Positions 1 to 7,551 of a stretch of DNA of 64,000 bases are shown in pieces; the first letter of the stretch is position 1; every line of letters starts with the position of its first letter. The stretch lies in the NCBI RefSeq assembly GCF_011683915.1, contig NZ_JAAQPH010000027.1, forward strand, positions 1 through 64,000, given 5' to 3'. The position numbers and the translations under genes are program-made. The DNA is from Pelagibius litoralis. Lineage in GTDB: Bacteria; Pseudomonadota; Alphaproteobacteria; Kiloniellales; Kiloniellaceae. The notes under the pieces are model-generated. The model worked only from the letters and a program-made list of their open reading frames with translations, was not told the DNA's origin and did no database searches.

Positions 1-35
1 GGTTCTTGCCTAGGGTCGCGCGGTCCCGCCCATCC

Positions 36-67
36 GATCCCCGGGGGGTGGCCACCCCCCGGGGATC
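36..67. repeat. Perfect 32-bp palindrome
   Basis: Two exact 16-base arms (GATCCCCGGGGGGTGG and its reverse complement) meet with no spacer at a central TGGCCA. As RNA it would form a very stable hairpin on either strand. There is no T run after it, so it is not a textbook intrinsic terminator. It resembles the CCCCGGG-type palindromes common between genes in alphaproteobacteria, and could serve as the 3' end of a gene to the left of the window. Confidence 0.75.
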
Positions 68-110
68 AACCCCAATGCTTACGCAATTCGGGCCGATCAC
101 CAACATGCAA

Positions 111-190
111 GGGTCGGGGTGAGGGGGCTTTCCCGCGCAGCGGGAGGGTGAGGGGGAGCGGCTTCCCGCGCCAGCGGGAGACTGAGAGGG
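111..190. repeat. Intergenic palindromic repeat, copy A (partial)
   Basis: Bases 111-153 are identical, over 43 bases, to bases 1842-1884. The block starts with gggtcggggtgagggggctt and contains a small hairpin (tcccgc / gcggga). A second degenerate copy of the hairpin follows at about 163-180. This copy lacks the long left arm seen in the copies near 1.8 kb and 5.5 kb, so it looks truncated. No coding function is apparent. Confidence 0.7.
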
Positions 191-227
191 TTTTGCATTG
201 GGCGTCGGCCCGCGCTAGCCTTTCCCG

Positions 228-662
228 ATGACGCCGAGCCTCACCCATCTGGCGCTGCATGTGCGCGATCTGGATGCCTGCATCGCCTTTTACAGTGATT
301 TTTGCGGCATGAAGACGGTTCATGAACGCGACGATGGTAGTGATGACGGCGGTTTCCGGGTGGTCTGGCTGGCCGAGCCCGGGCGCGAGAAGGACTTCAT
401 CATCGTACTGCTGCCCGGCGGGCCGGGCCGTGATCAGGCCGAGGGCGACTTCAGCCACTTCGGCTTCGCGCTGGAGAGCAAGGCGGCGGTGGATGCCGTT
501 GCGGCGCGGGCTGAAAGCGAAGGCTGTCTTGCCTGGGCGCCGCGCCAGGAGCCCTATCCCGTCGGCTACTACTGCGGCCTGCGCGATCCCGACGGCAACT
601 TCGTCGAGTTCAGCTACGGCCAGCCCCTTGGTCCGGGGGCGGAGGGCGGTGCCGGGGCGTGA
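228..662 (+). CDS. VOC-family (glyoxalase/lactoylglutathione lyase-like) protein
   Basis: 144 residues, the usual size of a single-chain glyoxalase I-like protein with two beta-alpha-beta-beta-beta modules. The metal ligands expected of glyoxalase I can be placed: His7 in the opening THLALHV strand, His77 in SHFGF, and Glu127 in NFVEFSYG, which is the typical closing strand. The motif DPDGNFVEF supports the VOC fold strongly. Glyoxalase I turns the hemithioacetal of methylglyoxal and glutathione into lactoylglutathione, but many VOC proteins have other substrates, so the exact reaction is inference. The gene lies 44 bases upstream of meaB and is likely co-transcribed; VOC proteins that act as methylmalonyl-CoA epimerase also occur beside meaB, and this is an alternative worth keeping. 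Confidence 0.8.
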   Translation: MTPSLTHLALHVRDLDACIAFYSDFCGMKTVHERDDGSDDGGFRVVWLAEPGREKDFIIVLLPGGPGRDQAEGDFSHFGFALESKAAVDAVAARAESEGCLAWAPRQEPYPVGYYCGLRDPDGNFVEFSYGQPLGPGAEGGAGA

Positions 663-706
663 TCTTGGGCTTGCCTTCCGGGGGCGGAACAGCCCATAAG
701 CGAGAC

Positions 707-1711
707 ATGACAAAGGCTGCGCCGGAAAAGGAAAAGGCAAAGACCGCCGCGCTCGCGGATCAGATCCGTGCGGGCGACCGCCGCGCCCTGGCGCGCGCCA
801 TTACCCTGATCGAGTCGACCAAGCCCGGGCATGCGGAAGAGTCCGAGGCCCTGCTGGAGGCGCTGCTGCCGGACAGCGGGAACTCTGTGCGCATCGGCAT
901 CACCGGCGTGCCCGGTGTCGGCAAGTCGACCTTTATCGAGTGTTTCGGCCTGCAACTGGTCGAGGCCGGCCACAAGGTGGCGGTGCTGGCGGTCGATCCC
1001 TCCTCAAAGGTGAGCGGCGGATCGATCCTCGGCGACAAGACCCGCATGGAGGAACTGTCGCGCCATCCCGGGGCCTTCATCCGCCCCTCGCCGACCGGGG
1101 GCACTCTGGGCGGCGTCGCCCGGCGCACCCGCGAAGCCATGCTGGTCTGCGAGGCCGCGGGCTTCGACGTGATCCTGGTGGAGACCGTCGGCGTCGGCCA
1201 GTCGGAGACGGCGGTGTCGGAGATGGTCGACATCTTCCTGCTGATGCTGCTGCCCGGCGGCGGCGACGAGCTGCAGGGCATCAAAAAGGGTATCGTCGAG
1301 CTGGCCGATGCGGTGATCGTGAACAAGGCCGACGGCGACCTGGCTGCGGCGGCAGAGCGGGCTGCGGCGGAGTACCATGCCGCCCTCGGCCTGTTGCGGG
1401 CAGCAAACCCGGACTGGCGACCGCCGGTGCTGCGCTGCTCGGCCCTCACCGGGGCCGGGGTCGCCGAGGTCTGGGAGACGGTGCAGGCCCATCGCCGGGT
1501 CATGGAGGCCAGCGGCGCGCGGGCCGCCCGCCGCGCCGCCCAGGCCGGCGCCTGGATGTGGAGCGAGATCCGCGACGGCCTGCTGCGCCGTTTCAAGGCC
1601 CACCCCCGCGTTGCCGGCGAACTGGACAGCCTGGAAGCGGAGGTGCGGGCCGGCAGGACCACCCCGACAGCGGCGGCCCGCCGCCTGATCGGCCTGTTTC
1701 AGGGCGAATAA
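707..1711 (+). CDS. meaB: Methylmalonyl-CoA mutase-associated GTPase MeaB
   Basis: 334 residues from the ATG at 707; the frame is open further upstream, but that would overlap the VOC gene. MeaB is a SIMIBI-class GTPase that loads and protects the adenosylcobalamin cofactor of methylmalonyl-CoA mutase. Visible motifs are the Walker A loop GVPGVGKST (residues 67-75), the switch-region ETVGVGQSE (from 159) and the guanine-specificity motif NKAD (206-209). The older name ArgK/LAO transporter kinase refers to the same family. The mutase is not in this window. With cobS/cobT and malyl-CoA lyase nearby it suggests a B12-dependent propionyl-CoA or ethylmalonyl-CoA route. Confidence 0.93.
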   Translation: MTKAAPEKEKAKTAALADQIRAGDRRALARAITLIESTKPGHAEESEALLEALLPDSGNSVRIGITGVPGVGKSTFIECFGLQLVEAGHKVAVLAVDPSSKVSGGSILGDKTRMEELSRHPGAFIRPSPTGGTLGGVARRTREAMLVCEAAGFDVILVETVGVGQSETAVSEMVDIFLLMLLPGGGDELQGIKKGIVELADAVIVNKADGDLAAAAERAAAEYHAALGLLRAANPDWRPPVLRCSALTGAGVAEVWETVQAHRRVMEASGARAARRAAQAGAWMWSEIRDGLLRRFKAHPRVAGELDSLEAEVRAGRTTPTAAARRLIGLFQGE

Positions 1712-1740
1712 GGCGGATTTCAGGGGGTTTTGCTAGAGAG

Positions 1741-1895
1741 GTCCCTTCACCCTCCCGCTGTGCGGGGCCCTCCCTCTCCCACAAGGAGAGAGGGTAGAAG
1801 GACAGCGCTCTTGTTGTTTCCCCCTCTCCCCTTGTGGGAGAGGGTCGGGGTGAGGGGGCTTTCCCGCGCAGCGGGAGGGTGAGGCTTCCCGCCGC
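1741..1895. repeat. Intergenic palindromic repeat, copy B
   Basis: Long imperfect inverted repeat. The left arm (caccctcccgctgtgcgggg then ccctctcccacaagg) is mirrored by the right arm (ccttgtgggagaggg then the gcgggagggtgagg block). Shorter hairpins sit inside each arm. The right half shares 43 identical bases with the copy at 111. It fills much of the 389-base gap between meaB and rpmB. This is a dispersed, non-coding element; the open frames through it are artefacts of its GC bias. Confidence 0.75.
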
Positions 1896-1966
1896 CGGAA
1901 GACGAAGGGACATTCGCTCCGAAATCAGCCGTTTTTGCCGCTTTCCCTCGGATTTGGGCTTTCGGC

Positions 1967-1995
1967 TTGACCTCTCCGCTCCACTGCCTTAGAAA
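1967..1995 (+). promoter_or_regulatory. Probable sigma70 promoter of rpmB
   Basis: TTGACC at 1967-1972 is followed after 17 bases by TAGAAA at 1990-1995. It lies about 105 bases upstream of the L28 start and downstream of the palindromic repeat. Transcription would begin near 2002, giving a roughly 100-nt leader. Confidence 0.5.
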
Positions 1996-2004
1996 CCAGC
2001 CCGC

Positions 2005-2026
2005 ACCGGGTGGCTTGCCGCCCGGT
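2005..2026 (+). promoter_or_regulatory. Hairpin in the rpmB leader
   Basis: ACCGGG at 2005-2010 pairs with CCCGGT at 2021-2026. One wobble pair and an inner GGC/GCC stem continue it to a 2-base loop. It sits at the very 5' end of the predicted rpmB transcript and is followed by atcccttttc. It may stabilise the mRNA or attenuate it; the role is inference. Confidence 0.45.
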
Positions 2027-2100
2027 ATCCCTTTTCAATAGCAGCATGGACTCCCTTTGCATTCCCGGGGGTTCGGGCCACAAATTCAGGATTTGCAATC

Positions 2101-2394
2101 ATGGCACGACGTTGCGACTTCACCGGCAAGGGCGTTCAGACCGGCAACAACGTGAGCCACGCCAACAACCGGACACGCCGGCGCTTTCTGCCGAACCTGC
2201 AGGAAACCAGCCTGTTGAGCGATGTGCTGGGCCGCACGGTGCAGGTGCGCCTCTCCACCCGGGCGATCCGCACGGTCGAGAAGCGCGGCGGCATCGACGC
2301 CTATCTGCTCTCGACCCCCGCCGCCAAGCTCGGCACCAAGGCACGCGAACTGAGGCGGCAGATCAAAAAGGCGCAGGAGAAGAAGGCCGCCTGA
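2101..2394 (+). CDS. rpmB: 50S ribosomal protein L28
   Basis: 97 residues, typical of the alphaproteobacterial L28, which is longer than the 78-residue E. coli protein. It starts [20 protein letters not shown], the family signature, followed by the basic RRRFLPNLQ stretch and the strand [16 protein letters not shown]-like core. L28 binds 23S rRNA in the large subunit. The C-terminus is lysine-rich ([10 protein letters not shown]). It appears to be a single-gene unit with its own promoter about 105 bases upstream and an intrinsic terminator 25 bases after the stop. Unlike in E. coli there is no rpmG (L33) next to it, as is common in alphaproteobacteria. Confidence 0.97.
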   Translation: MARRCDFTGKGVQTGNNVSHANNRTRRRFLPNLQETSLLSDVLGRTVQVRLSTRAIRTVEKRGGIDAYLLSTPAAKLGTKARELRRQIKKAQEKKAA

Positions 2395-2419
2395 ACAGGC
2401 CGCTCTTCGTCCGACCAGG

Positions 2420-2448
2420 AAAAAGGCTCGCTACGGCGGGCCTTTTTT
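2420..2448 (+). terminator. Intrinsic terminator of rpmB
   Basis: The stem ggctcgc / gcgggcc (one mismatch) has a short tac loop. It is preceded by five A and followed by six T. It lies 25 bases after the L28 stop. Confidence 0.8.
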
Positions 2449-2460
2449 GCGCCTGGATTC

Positions 2461-2496
2461 CGCACCGCCGTAAATACCCGCACCGCCGTAAATACC
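2461..2496. repeat. 18-bp tandem duplication
   Basis: The 18-base unit cgcaccgccgtaaatacc occurs twice in exact tandem (2461-2478 and 2479-2496). It lies in the gene-free stretch after the rpmB terminator. It is probably a slippage product, as no function is visible. Confidence 0.85.
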
Positions 2497-2509
2497 CAAT
2501 GATCGAGCG

Positions 2510-2620
2510 TGAGGCTCACCCCACTCCCGGCCTCCTCCATCAAGGGGGGAGGGGTTTTTTGTAACCCACCTCAATAAGTTGTTCCCTCCCCCTTGATGGG
2601 GGAGGGTCAGGGTGGGGGTG
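2510..2620. repeat. Intergenic palindromic repeat, copy D (divergent subtype)
   Basis: Imperfect inverted repeat. The left arm (caccccactcccggcctcctccatcaa) is mirrored by the right arm (ttgatgggggagggtcagggtggggg) across about 45 bases. It has the same architecture as the copies at 1741 and 5464 but a different arm sequence. An inner hairpin followed by six T at 2553-2560 could end transcription. The rest of the 467-base gap holds a degenerate fragment at 2745-2770 (gtgggtcaagcccgagtatg), which resembles a dispersed alphaproteobacterial repeat. I see no gene there. Confidence 0.6.
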
Positions 2621-2861
2621 GCAGCCTATCCACCGAAAACCGCCGGTCAAGCAAGGCAACTTTGTTGTCCCGATCGCCAGATCCGTCGTTAAGTCGTTGC
2701 TCCGGAATCCAAATTACCAACAGCCTCGAAGCTTAACCGGACACCAGTGGGTCAAGCCCGAGTATGACGGTGGTGTTGGGTGGCGGGTGTTGGGCGGCGG
2801 GCTCTGGACCGCCTTGTCGAAATCGGCCAAATTCGATTCGACCCCAGGTTCAATTTGTCGG

Positions 2862-3425
2862 ATGGACGACACGATGAACAAGTCCGCATACCAGAGAAAT
2901 CTAGAGAAAGTGCCCCCGTGTTACCGGAAGGTCGTTGACGATCTCGATGTCCAGTTCGGTGCCGTTACGCATGATCTTTGGGTTGCAGACCGTTTGAATG
3001 TGGCTCCATCAAGCGTTGATTTTGCGCAGTCGATTCGAAATAGCGACCCTGACGAACTGACAAACCGTGAGCTTGACTACCTTGCGTTCACGGCAATCAC
3101 GACAATGGGCGGTGTGCCGACGCTGAAGTTCGTTCTGCCACGTTTCTTTGCCGCCTATTTCGCCAGCCGGTTGGAGGGCTGGACTGTTGCTCCGGACGCC
3201 ATGTTGGAACGTCTGCAGTTGGCCAATGTCGAGGAGTGGACGCCGCTGGAGCAGTTGGCTGCTTCACGGGCCCTTTTGGCCTTCGCTGAATCCGAGTTGG
3301 CGCTTTTGCGTGAGGACGTTGCGAGTTGGAAGGGCGATCCGGAGAAAGCCGTCGACGTGGAAATCTCGGCCGCAGCGGACTGGGCAACGCAGCGAATAGC
3401 GTCACTTTCGGAGTCACCGGCCTAG
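2862..3425 (+). CDS. Hypothetical protein (orphan)
   Basis: 187 residues from the ATG at 2862; an ATG at 2874 (MNKSAYQRN) is equally possible. I do not recognise the family with confidence. There is no signal peptide and no membrane segment, and the protein looks soluble and mostly helical. The stretch FTAITTMGGVPTLKFVLPRF recalls a loosely defined group of accessory cytosolic proteins with a T-x-G-...-F-x-x-F/Y-LPR motif, but that is only one motif. Codon use has more A/T at third positions than the neighbours, suggesting horizontal acquisition. The stop codon overlaps, tail to tail, the stop of the phytase-like gene by 4 bases. The frame stays open upstream to 2697, but that part reads like intergenic sequence. 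Confidence 0.6.
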   Translation: MDDTMNKSAYQRNLEKVPPCYRKVVDDLDVQFGAVTHDLWVADRLNVAPSSVDFAQSIRNSDPDELTNRELDYLAFTAITTMGGVPTLKFVLPRFFAAYFASRLEGWTVAPDAMLERLQLANVEEWTPLEQLAASRALLAFAESELALLREDVASWKGDPEKAVDVEISAAADWATQRIASLSESPA

Positions 3426-4495
3426 TTCTCGTCCAACAACTCGAACTGCACGATCAGCGTTCTTTGCAGGGCGTTGAAGTTGTCGTCGGAAATCAGGGTG
3501 AGGCGGGTTGTGCCGTCGGGCGCCTGGTGGACGGCGATGCCTTCGAAATTGTCGAGGGTGAGGGGCGGGCGCATTTCGGCGATCTCCTCGCCGACCAGGA
3601 CCGCGCCGGGCCGGATTTCCGCGAGGGCGATCCGCCGCAGGCGCGCGGCCAGGCCGCCCAGCAGGGTGAAGCGCCGTTCCAGCAGGATGACATCGCCGGA
3701 GGGCAGCAGGGCCGCGCCGGTGGGATGGAACGACCCGGCGGGCCGCAGCGACAGGCTGTGCCAGGTGCCGGGCGTTTTTGCCCCGGCGGGCGTCGCTCCG
3801 AGGGGCTTCGCGCCGGGGGGCGGCGCGTCGCGGAGGTAGACGGCATAGCCGTCGCCGTTCTGTTGTTTTTCGGTGAAGGCGAGCAGGCGCCCGTCGGCCA
3901 GGGCGACCAGGGCTTCGATGCCGCCGTTGGTGCCGGCGCCGTTCAGCGCCGGTGGGGCCGCAAGGGCCTGCGGCGGCCCGGCGATTCCCTTGCCGCTGGC
4001 CGGCCAGCGCCGCAGGCGGTGCGCCCGCTCAAAGGCGGCGACCAGGGTGCCGTCGCCAAAGCGGGTCAGGGCCTCCGCGTCCTGCTGGCGCTTGCCGGAC
4101 AGGGCCTTGCCCGCCGCATCGACCAGCGGTCCCATGCGCGCGGTCGTGATGCCGGTCAGATGACCGGCGGGATTGTAGGTAAGGCTGGCGCTCAGCCATT
4201 GGCCCTGGTCGGTAACGGCGGTCAAGGTCATGCCGTCTGGGTCGAGTTCCAGATCGGAAAGGCCGCCGAAGGCTCCCTGTATCGCGGTGACGGCGATGCC
4301 GCCGCGCCAGACCAGCCCGCCCACCCGCTGCTGTGTCTTGTCTTCCGGGTTGAGCGTCAGTGCACGGCTCTGCAGATTGAGCATCGACTGCCCGAAGGCC
4401 GATGCCAGGGGCAGCAGACAAAGCAACAAGGTTGCGGCGCAGAGGGCGACGGCGCGGATGTTGAAGGGGGTGCGGGGTGTCGCTCCGGATCTCAC
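3422..4495 (-). CDS. Esterase-like activity of phytase family protein, exported
   Basis: 357 residues with an N-terminal hydrophobic signal segment (about residues 13-34, VALCAATLLLCLLPLASAFG), so it is probably periplasmic. After the signal comes the pattern GGLSDLELDPDGMTLTAVTDQG, a strand-rich repeat typical of the phytase-like/esterase-like beta-propeller family (PF13449). Later pieces such as GGIEALVALADGRLLAFTE and NFEGIAVHQAPDG repeat the blade motif. Members are often annotated from homology only, and substrate is unknown. The gene is monocistronic and divergent from the dienelactone hydrolase gene, with a 195-base shared upstream region. Confidence 0.8.
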   Translation of the reverse strand: MRSGATPRTPFNIRAVALCAATLLLCLLPLASAFGQSMLNLQSRALTLNPEDKTQQRVGGLVWRGGIAVTAIQGAFGGLSDLELDPDGMTLTAVTDQGQWLSASLTYNPAGHLTGITTARMGPLVDAAGKALSGKRQQDAEALTRFGDGTLVAAFERAHRLRRWPASGKGIAGPPQALAAPPALNGAGTNGGIEALVALADGRLLAFTEKQQNGDGYAVYLRDAPPPGAKPLGATPAGAKTPGTWHSLSLRPAGSFHPTGAALLPSGDVILLERRFTLLGGLAARLRRIALAEIRPGAVLVGEEIAEMRPPLTLDNFEGIAVHQAPDGTTRLTLISDDNFNALQRTLIVQFELLDEN

Positions 4496-4629
4496 GCTGC
4501 GTGGTTTTCCTTTCAGAACAGCCTCGTCTCACAAAGCCGCGAGACCCTCTCGTCCGCCTGCGGCCTTCGCTCTACATTGCCCCCAGGCTATATTGCCTTC
4601 ACGACGCCCGCGGCAATCAGCCGGCGCAT

Positions 4630-4654
4630 GGTTCCACATCCATGCTATGGAACC
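4630..4654. promoter_or_regulatory. Inverted repeat upstream of the dienelactone hydrolase
   Basis: GGTTCCA (4630-4636) and TGGAACC (4648-4654) are exact 7-base inverted arms 11 bases apart. The repeat ends 36 bases before the ATG at 4691 and lies in the divergent upstream region. It could be a regulator operator or a leader hairpin. The ribosome-binding site aggggaga follows at about 4676. Confidence 0.4.
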
Positions 4655-4690
4655 TGGGCGGTTTCATGACCAATCGAGGGGAGATTAAGA

Positions 4691-5458
4691 ATGCCAAACG
4701 TTGCGCGCCGTCAAGTACTGACCTCTTTGGCGGGAATCCCGCTGGCAACCATTCTGGCGAACCCTCAACTGGCGCGCGCCGCGGCCGCCGGCCTGGAGGA
4801 GGTTTCGATCACCACCGAGGGCGGGCGCAAGGTGACGGCGGCCCTGGCGGTTCCTGAAAAGACGCCGGCGGGTACCATCGTGGTGATTCACGAATGGTGG
4901 GGCCTGAACGACCAGATCAAGACCGTGGCGGCGGAATACGCCAAGGAAGGCTTCGTTGCCCTGGCGGTCGATCTCTACGGTGGCAAGGTGGCGGACCAGC
5001 CGGACGGCGCGCGCGCCCTGATGCAGGCGACCGATTCGGACGAGGCGACCGACAGCCTGAAATCCTGGATCGCCTGGCTGAAGAAGCATCCCAGCAGCAC
5101 CGGCAAGGTGGGGACCGTCGGTTTCTGCTTCGGCGGCGGCTGGTCGCTGAACGCCTCGATCGCCGCGCCGGTGGATGCCACGGTGGTCTACTACGGCCGC
5201 GTCAACCGCCCGGCCGCCGATCTGAAAAACCTGGCGGGACCGGTACTCGGCCACTTCGGCACCGAGGACGGTTTCATCGACGAGGCCATGGTCGGCGGTT
5301 TCGAGGCGGAGATGGCCAAGGCCGGCAAGCCCTTCGAGAATCACTGGTACGTCGCCAACCACGCCTTCGCCAACCCCAGCTCGGCCCGCTACGACGAAGA
5401 AGACGCGGCCCTGGCCTGGAGCCGCACCCTGGCCTTCTTCAAGAAGAATTTGGGGTAG
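4691..5458 (+). CDS. Dienelactone hydrolase family protein with export signal
   Basis: 255 residues with an alpha/beta-hydrolase fold. The Cys-Asp-His triad of this family can be placed at Cys146 (GFCFGGG), Asp193 (GTEDGFI) and His224 (ANHAFAN). The HEWWG motif with Glu68, which activates the cysteine in true dienelactone hydrolases, is also present. The N-terminus (ARRQVLTSLAGIPLATILA) has a twin arginine followed by a hydrophobic run and an ARA cleavage region, so a Tat or Sec signal is likely and the enzyme probably acts in the periplasm. Carboxymethylenebutenolidase is the named activity of the family; exported members are often of unknown substrate. A good ribosome-binding site (ggggaga) precedes the ATG. 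Confidence 0.85.
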   Translation: MPNVARRQVLTSLAGIPLATILANPQLARAAAAGLEEVSITTEGGRKVTAALAVPEKTPAGTIVVIHEWWGLNDQIKTVAAEYAKEGFVALAVDLYGGKVADQPDGARALMQATDSDEATDSLKSWIAWLKKHPSSTGKVGTVGFCFGGGWSLNASIAAPVDATVVYYGRVNRPAADLKNLAGPVLGHFGTEDGFIDEAMVGGFEAEMAKAGKPFENHWYVANHAFANPSSARYDEEDAALAWSRTLAFFKKNLG

Positions 5459-5463
5459 CTACT

Positions 5464-5645
5464 GGCCCGCTGACGCGGGAATCGGCTCTCCCCCTCACTC
5501 TCCCGCTGCGCGGGCCCCTCCCTCTCCCACAGAGGGGAGAGGGATTTAACAAGCGCATCCTTTTTGGTTCCCCCTCTCCCCTCTGTGGGAGAGGGTCTGG
5601 GTGAGGGGGACGCCTTCTGCGTAGCGGGAGGGTGAAGGGGGGCTC
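5464..5645. repeat. Intergenic palindromic repeat, copy C
   Basis: The most complete copy. The left arm (ccccctcactctcccgctgc then ccctctcccacagagggg) is mirrored by the right arm (cccctctgtgggagaggg then gcgggagggtgaagggg) about a 35-base A/T-richer centre. It separates the convergent dienelactone hydrolase and cobT genes, fills the entire gap, and may serve as a bidirectional transcription end. Confidence 0.75.
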
Positions 5646-5655
5646 CGCCGAGCCC

Positions 5656-7527
5656 TTACTGCGCCCGGGCGCGGCGGCGCGGGGCGGGGTGGCTCATGCC
5701 CGGGCCTTCCTCGTCGAACAGTTCGGCGAGTTTTTCCATCACCGTGCCGCCCAGTTGCTCGGCGTCGACGATGGTGACCGCGCGGCGGTAGTAGCGGGTG
5801 ACGTCGTGGCCGATGCCGATGGCCAGCAGTTCGACCGGCGAGCGGTTCTCGACATAGGTGATGACGTCGCGCAGGTGGCGTTCCAGGTAGTTGCCCGGGT
5901 TCACCGAGAGGGTCGAATCGTCGACCGGCGCGCCGTCTGAAATGACCATCAGGATGCGGCGCTGTTCGGGCCGCCCGATGAGCCGGTTGTGCGCCCAGAG
6001 CAGCGCCTCGCCGTCGATGTTTTCCTTCAGGATGCCTTCGCGCAGCATCAGGCCCAGGTTCTTGCGGGCCCGGCGCCAGGGGGCGTCGGCGGACTTGTAG
6101 ACGATGTGGCGCAGGTCGTTGAGGCGCCCGGGGCTGGGCGGCTTGCCGGCGCCGATCCAACGCTCGCGCGACTGTCCGCCCTTCCACATGCGCGTCGTGA
6201 AACCGAGGATTTCGACCTTCACGCCGCAGCGCTCCAGCGTGCGCGCCAGGATGTCGGCGCTCATCGCGGCAACGGTGATCGGGCGTCCGCGCATCGAACC
6301 GGAGTTGTCGATCAGCAGGCTGACCACGGTGTCGCGGAAGTCCATGTCGCGCTCCTGCTTGTAGCTGAGCGAGTGCATGGGATTGACCACCACGCGGGTG
6401 AGGCGCGCGGTATCGAGGATGCCTTCCTCCAGATTGAAGTCCCAGGCCCGGGTCTGCTTGGCCATCAGGCGCCGCTGCAGGCGGTTGGCCAGGCGCGCGA
6501 TCACCCCCTGCAGATGGGCGAGCTGCTGGTCGAGCAACTGGCGCAGGCGGGTCAGTTCTTCGGGATCGCAAAGTTCTTCGGCTTCGACGGTTTCGTCGAA
6601 TTCCTGGGTGAAGGCGCGGTAGGCCTCCTGGTCCTGGGCGTTGCGGCCGAAGAGTTCCGGCAGCTGTCCCGGGCGGCCGGGATCTTCTTCGCCGTCGCCT
6701 TCCATCACCTCGGCGTCGGCTTCTGCGGCCTGCGGGTCGCTGCTCTCCGACTCGTCGCCGTCGCTGTCTTCGCCGTCCAGGCTGGTCGGCGACTCCGCGG
6801 TATCCTCACCGTCGGTCTGGGTGCCGCTGTTGTCCTGCTCGCTTTCTTCGCTCTGCTGCGAGTCGTCGCTGTCGTCCTGCTCCAGCTCGTCTTCCAGGCC
6901 GATGTCGATATCCAGATGCGTCAGCATATCGCGCACCTTCTCGGCAAAGACCGCCTGGTCTTCGGCGCGGTTGCCGAGCTCGGCGATGTCGTGAAAAATT
7001 TCCGGGCCGAGCACCGGGCGCCAGAGATCGACCAGCGCCTTGGCGGCCGGCGGCGGCGGGGTGCCGGTGATGGCCTCACGCGCCAGCAGCCGCAGGGCCT
7101 CGCAGAGCGGCGCGTCCTCGCGGCTGGCTGCGCGGTTCAGGCCGCGGTTGCGGTACTGTTCGCTGAGGGCCGCGTCCAGGTTCTGGGCGACGCCGGCCAT
7201 GCGGCGCATGCCCAGGGCCTCGCAGCGGGCCTGCTCCACCGCATCGAAAATCTCGCGCGCTTCCTGGGAGCGCGGGCGGCTGTTGGCGTGCAGGCTGCCG
7301 TCGTGATGGCGCAGGCGCAGGGCCGCCGCATCGGCTTCGCCGCGCACCAGGGCCGCATCCTCCTGCGGCAGGTTGCGCGCCGGCAGGGTCACCTTCACTT
7401 CCTTGCCGACGAGGCCCTGGCCGCGCGGGGCGAAGTTCACGTTGATGTCGTCGCGCTCGGCAATCGCCCGCACCGTCGCCGCGGTGGTGCGCCTGAAGAG
7501 GTCTAGCGGATTTTCCGGCTGGCTCAT
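5656..7527 (-). CDS. cobT: Cobaltochelatase subunit CobT
   Basis: 623 residues, the normal length. CobT with CobS and CobN forms the aerobic ATP-dependent cobaltochelatase that inserts cobalt into hydrogenobyrinate a,c-diamide during B12 synthesis. The N-terminal part begins [20 protein letters not shown], as in known CobT. A strongly acidic linker (about residues 215-290, many Asp/Glu/Ser) follows. The C-terminal von Willebrand A domain carries the MIDAS motif DNSGSMRG near residue 406. It lies 24 bases after cobS in the order J-domain gene, cobS, cobT. This CobT is distinct from the phosphoribosyltransferase CobT of other bacteria. CobN is not in the window. Confidence 0.97.
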   Translation of the reverse strand: MSQPENPLDLFRRTTAATVRAIAERDDINVNFAPRGQGLVGKEVKVTLPARNLPQEDAALVRGEADAAALRLRHHDGSLHANSRPRSQEAREIFDAVEQARCEALGMRRMAGVAQNLDAALSEQYRNRGLNRAASREDAPLCEALRLLAREAITGTPPPPAAKALVDLWRPVLGPEIFHDIAELGNRAEDQAVFAEKVRDMLTHLDIDIGLEDELEQDDSDDSQQSEESEQDNSGTQTDGEDTAESPTSLDGEDSDGDESESSDPQAAEADAEVMEGDGEEDPGRPGQLPELFGRNAQDQEAYRAFTQEFDETVEAEELCDPEELTRLRQLLDQQLAHLQGVIARLANRLQRRLMAKQTRAWDFNLEEGILDTARLTRVVVNPMHSLSYKQERDMDFRDTVVSLLIDNSGSMRGRPITVAAMSADILARTLERCGVKVEILGFTTRMWKGGQSRERWIGAGKPPSPGRLNDLRHIVYKSADAPWRRARKNLGLMLREGILKENIDGEALLWAHNRLIGRPEQRRILMVISDGAPVDDSTLSVNPGNYLERHLRDVITYVENRSPVELLAIGIGHDVTRYYRRAVTIVDAEQLGGTVMEKLAELFDEEGPGMSHPAPRRRARAQ

Positions 7528-7551
7528 TGCTTATGTCTCTGGGCCGCTACC

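Noticed and set aside
111-5645. CRISPR array from the clustered repeats
   Set aside because: The repeats are few, long, palindromic, irregularly spaced and separated by genes. No cas gene is present.
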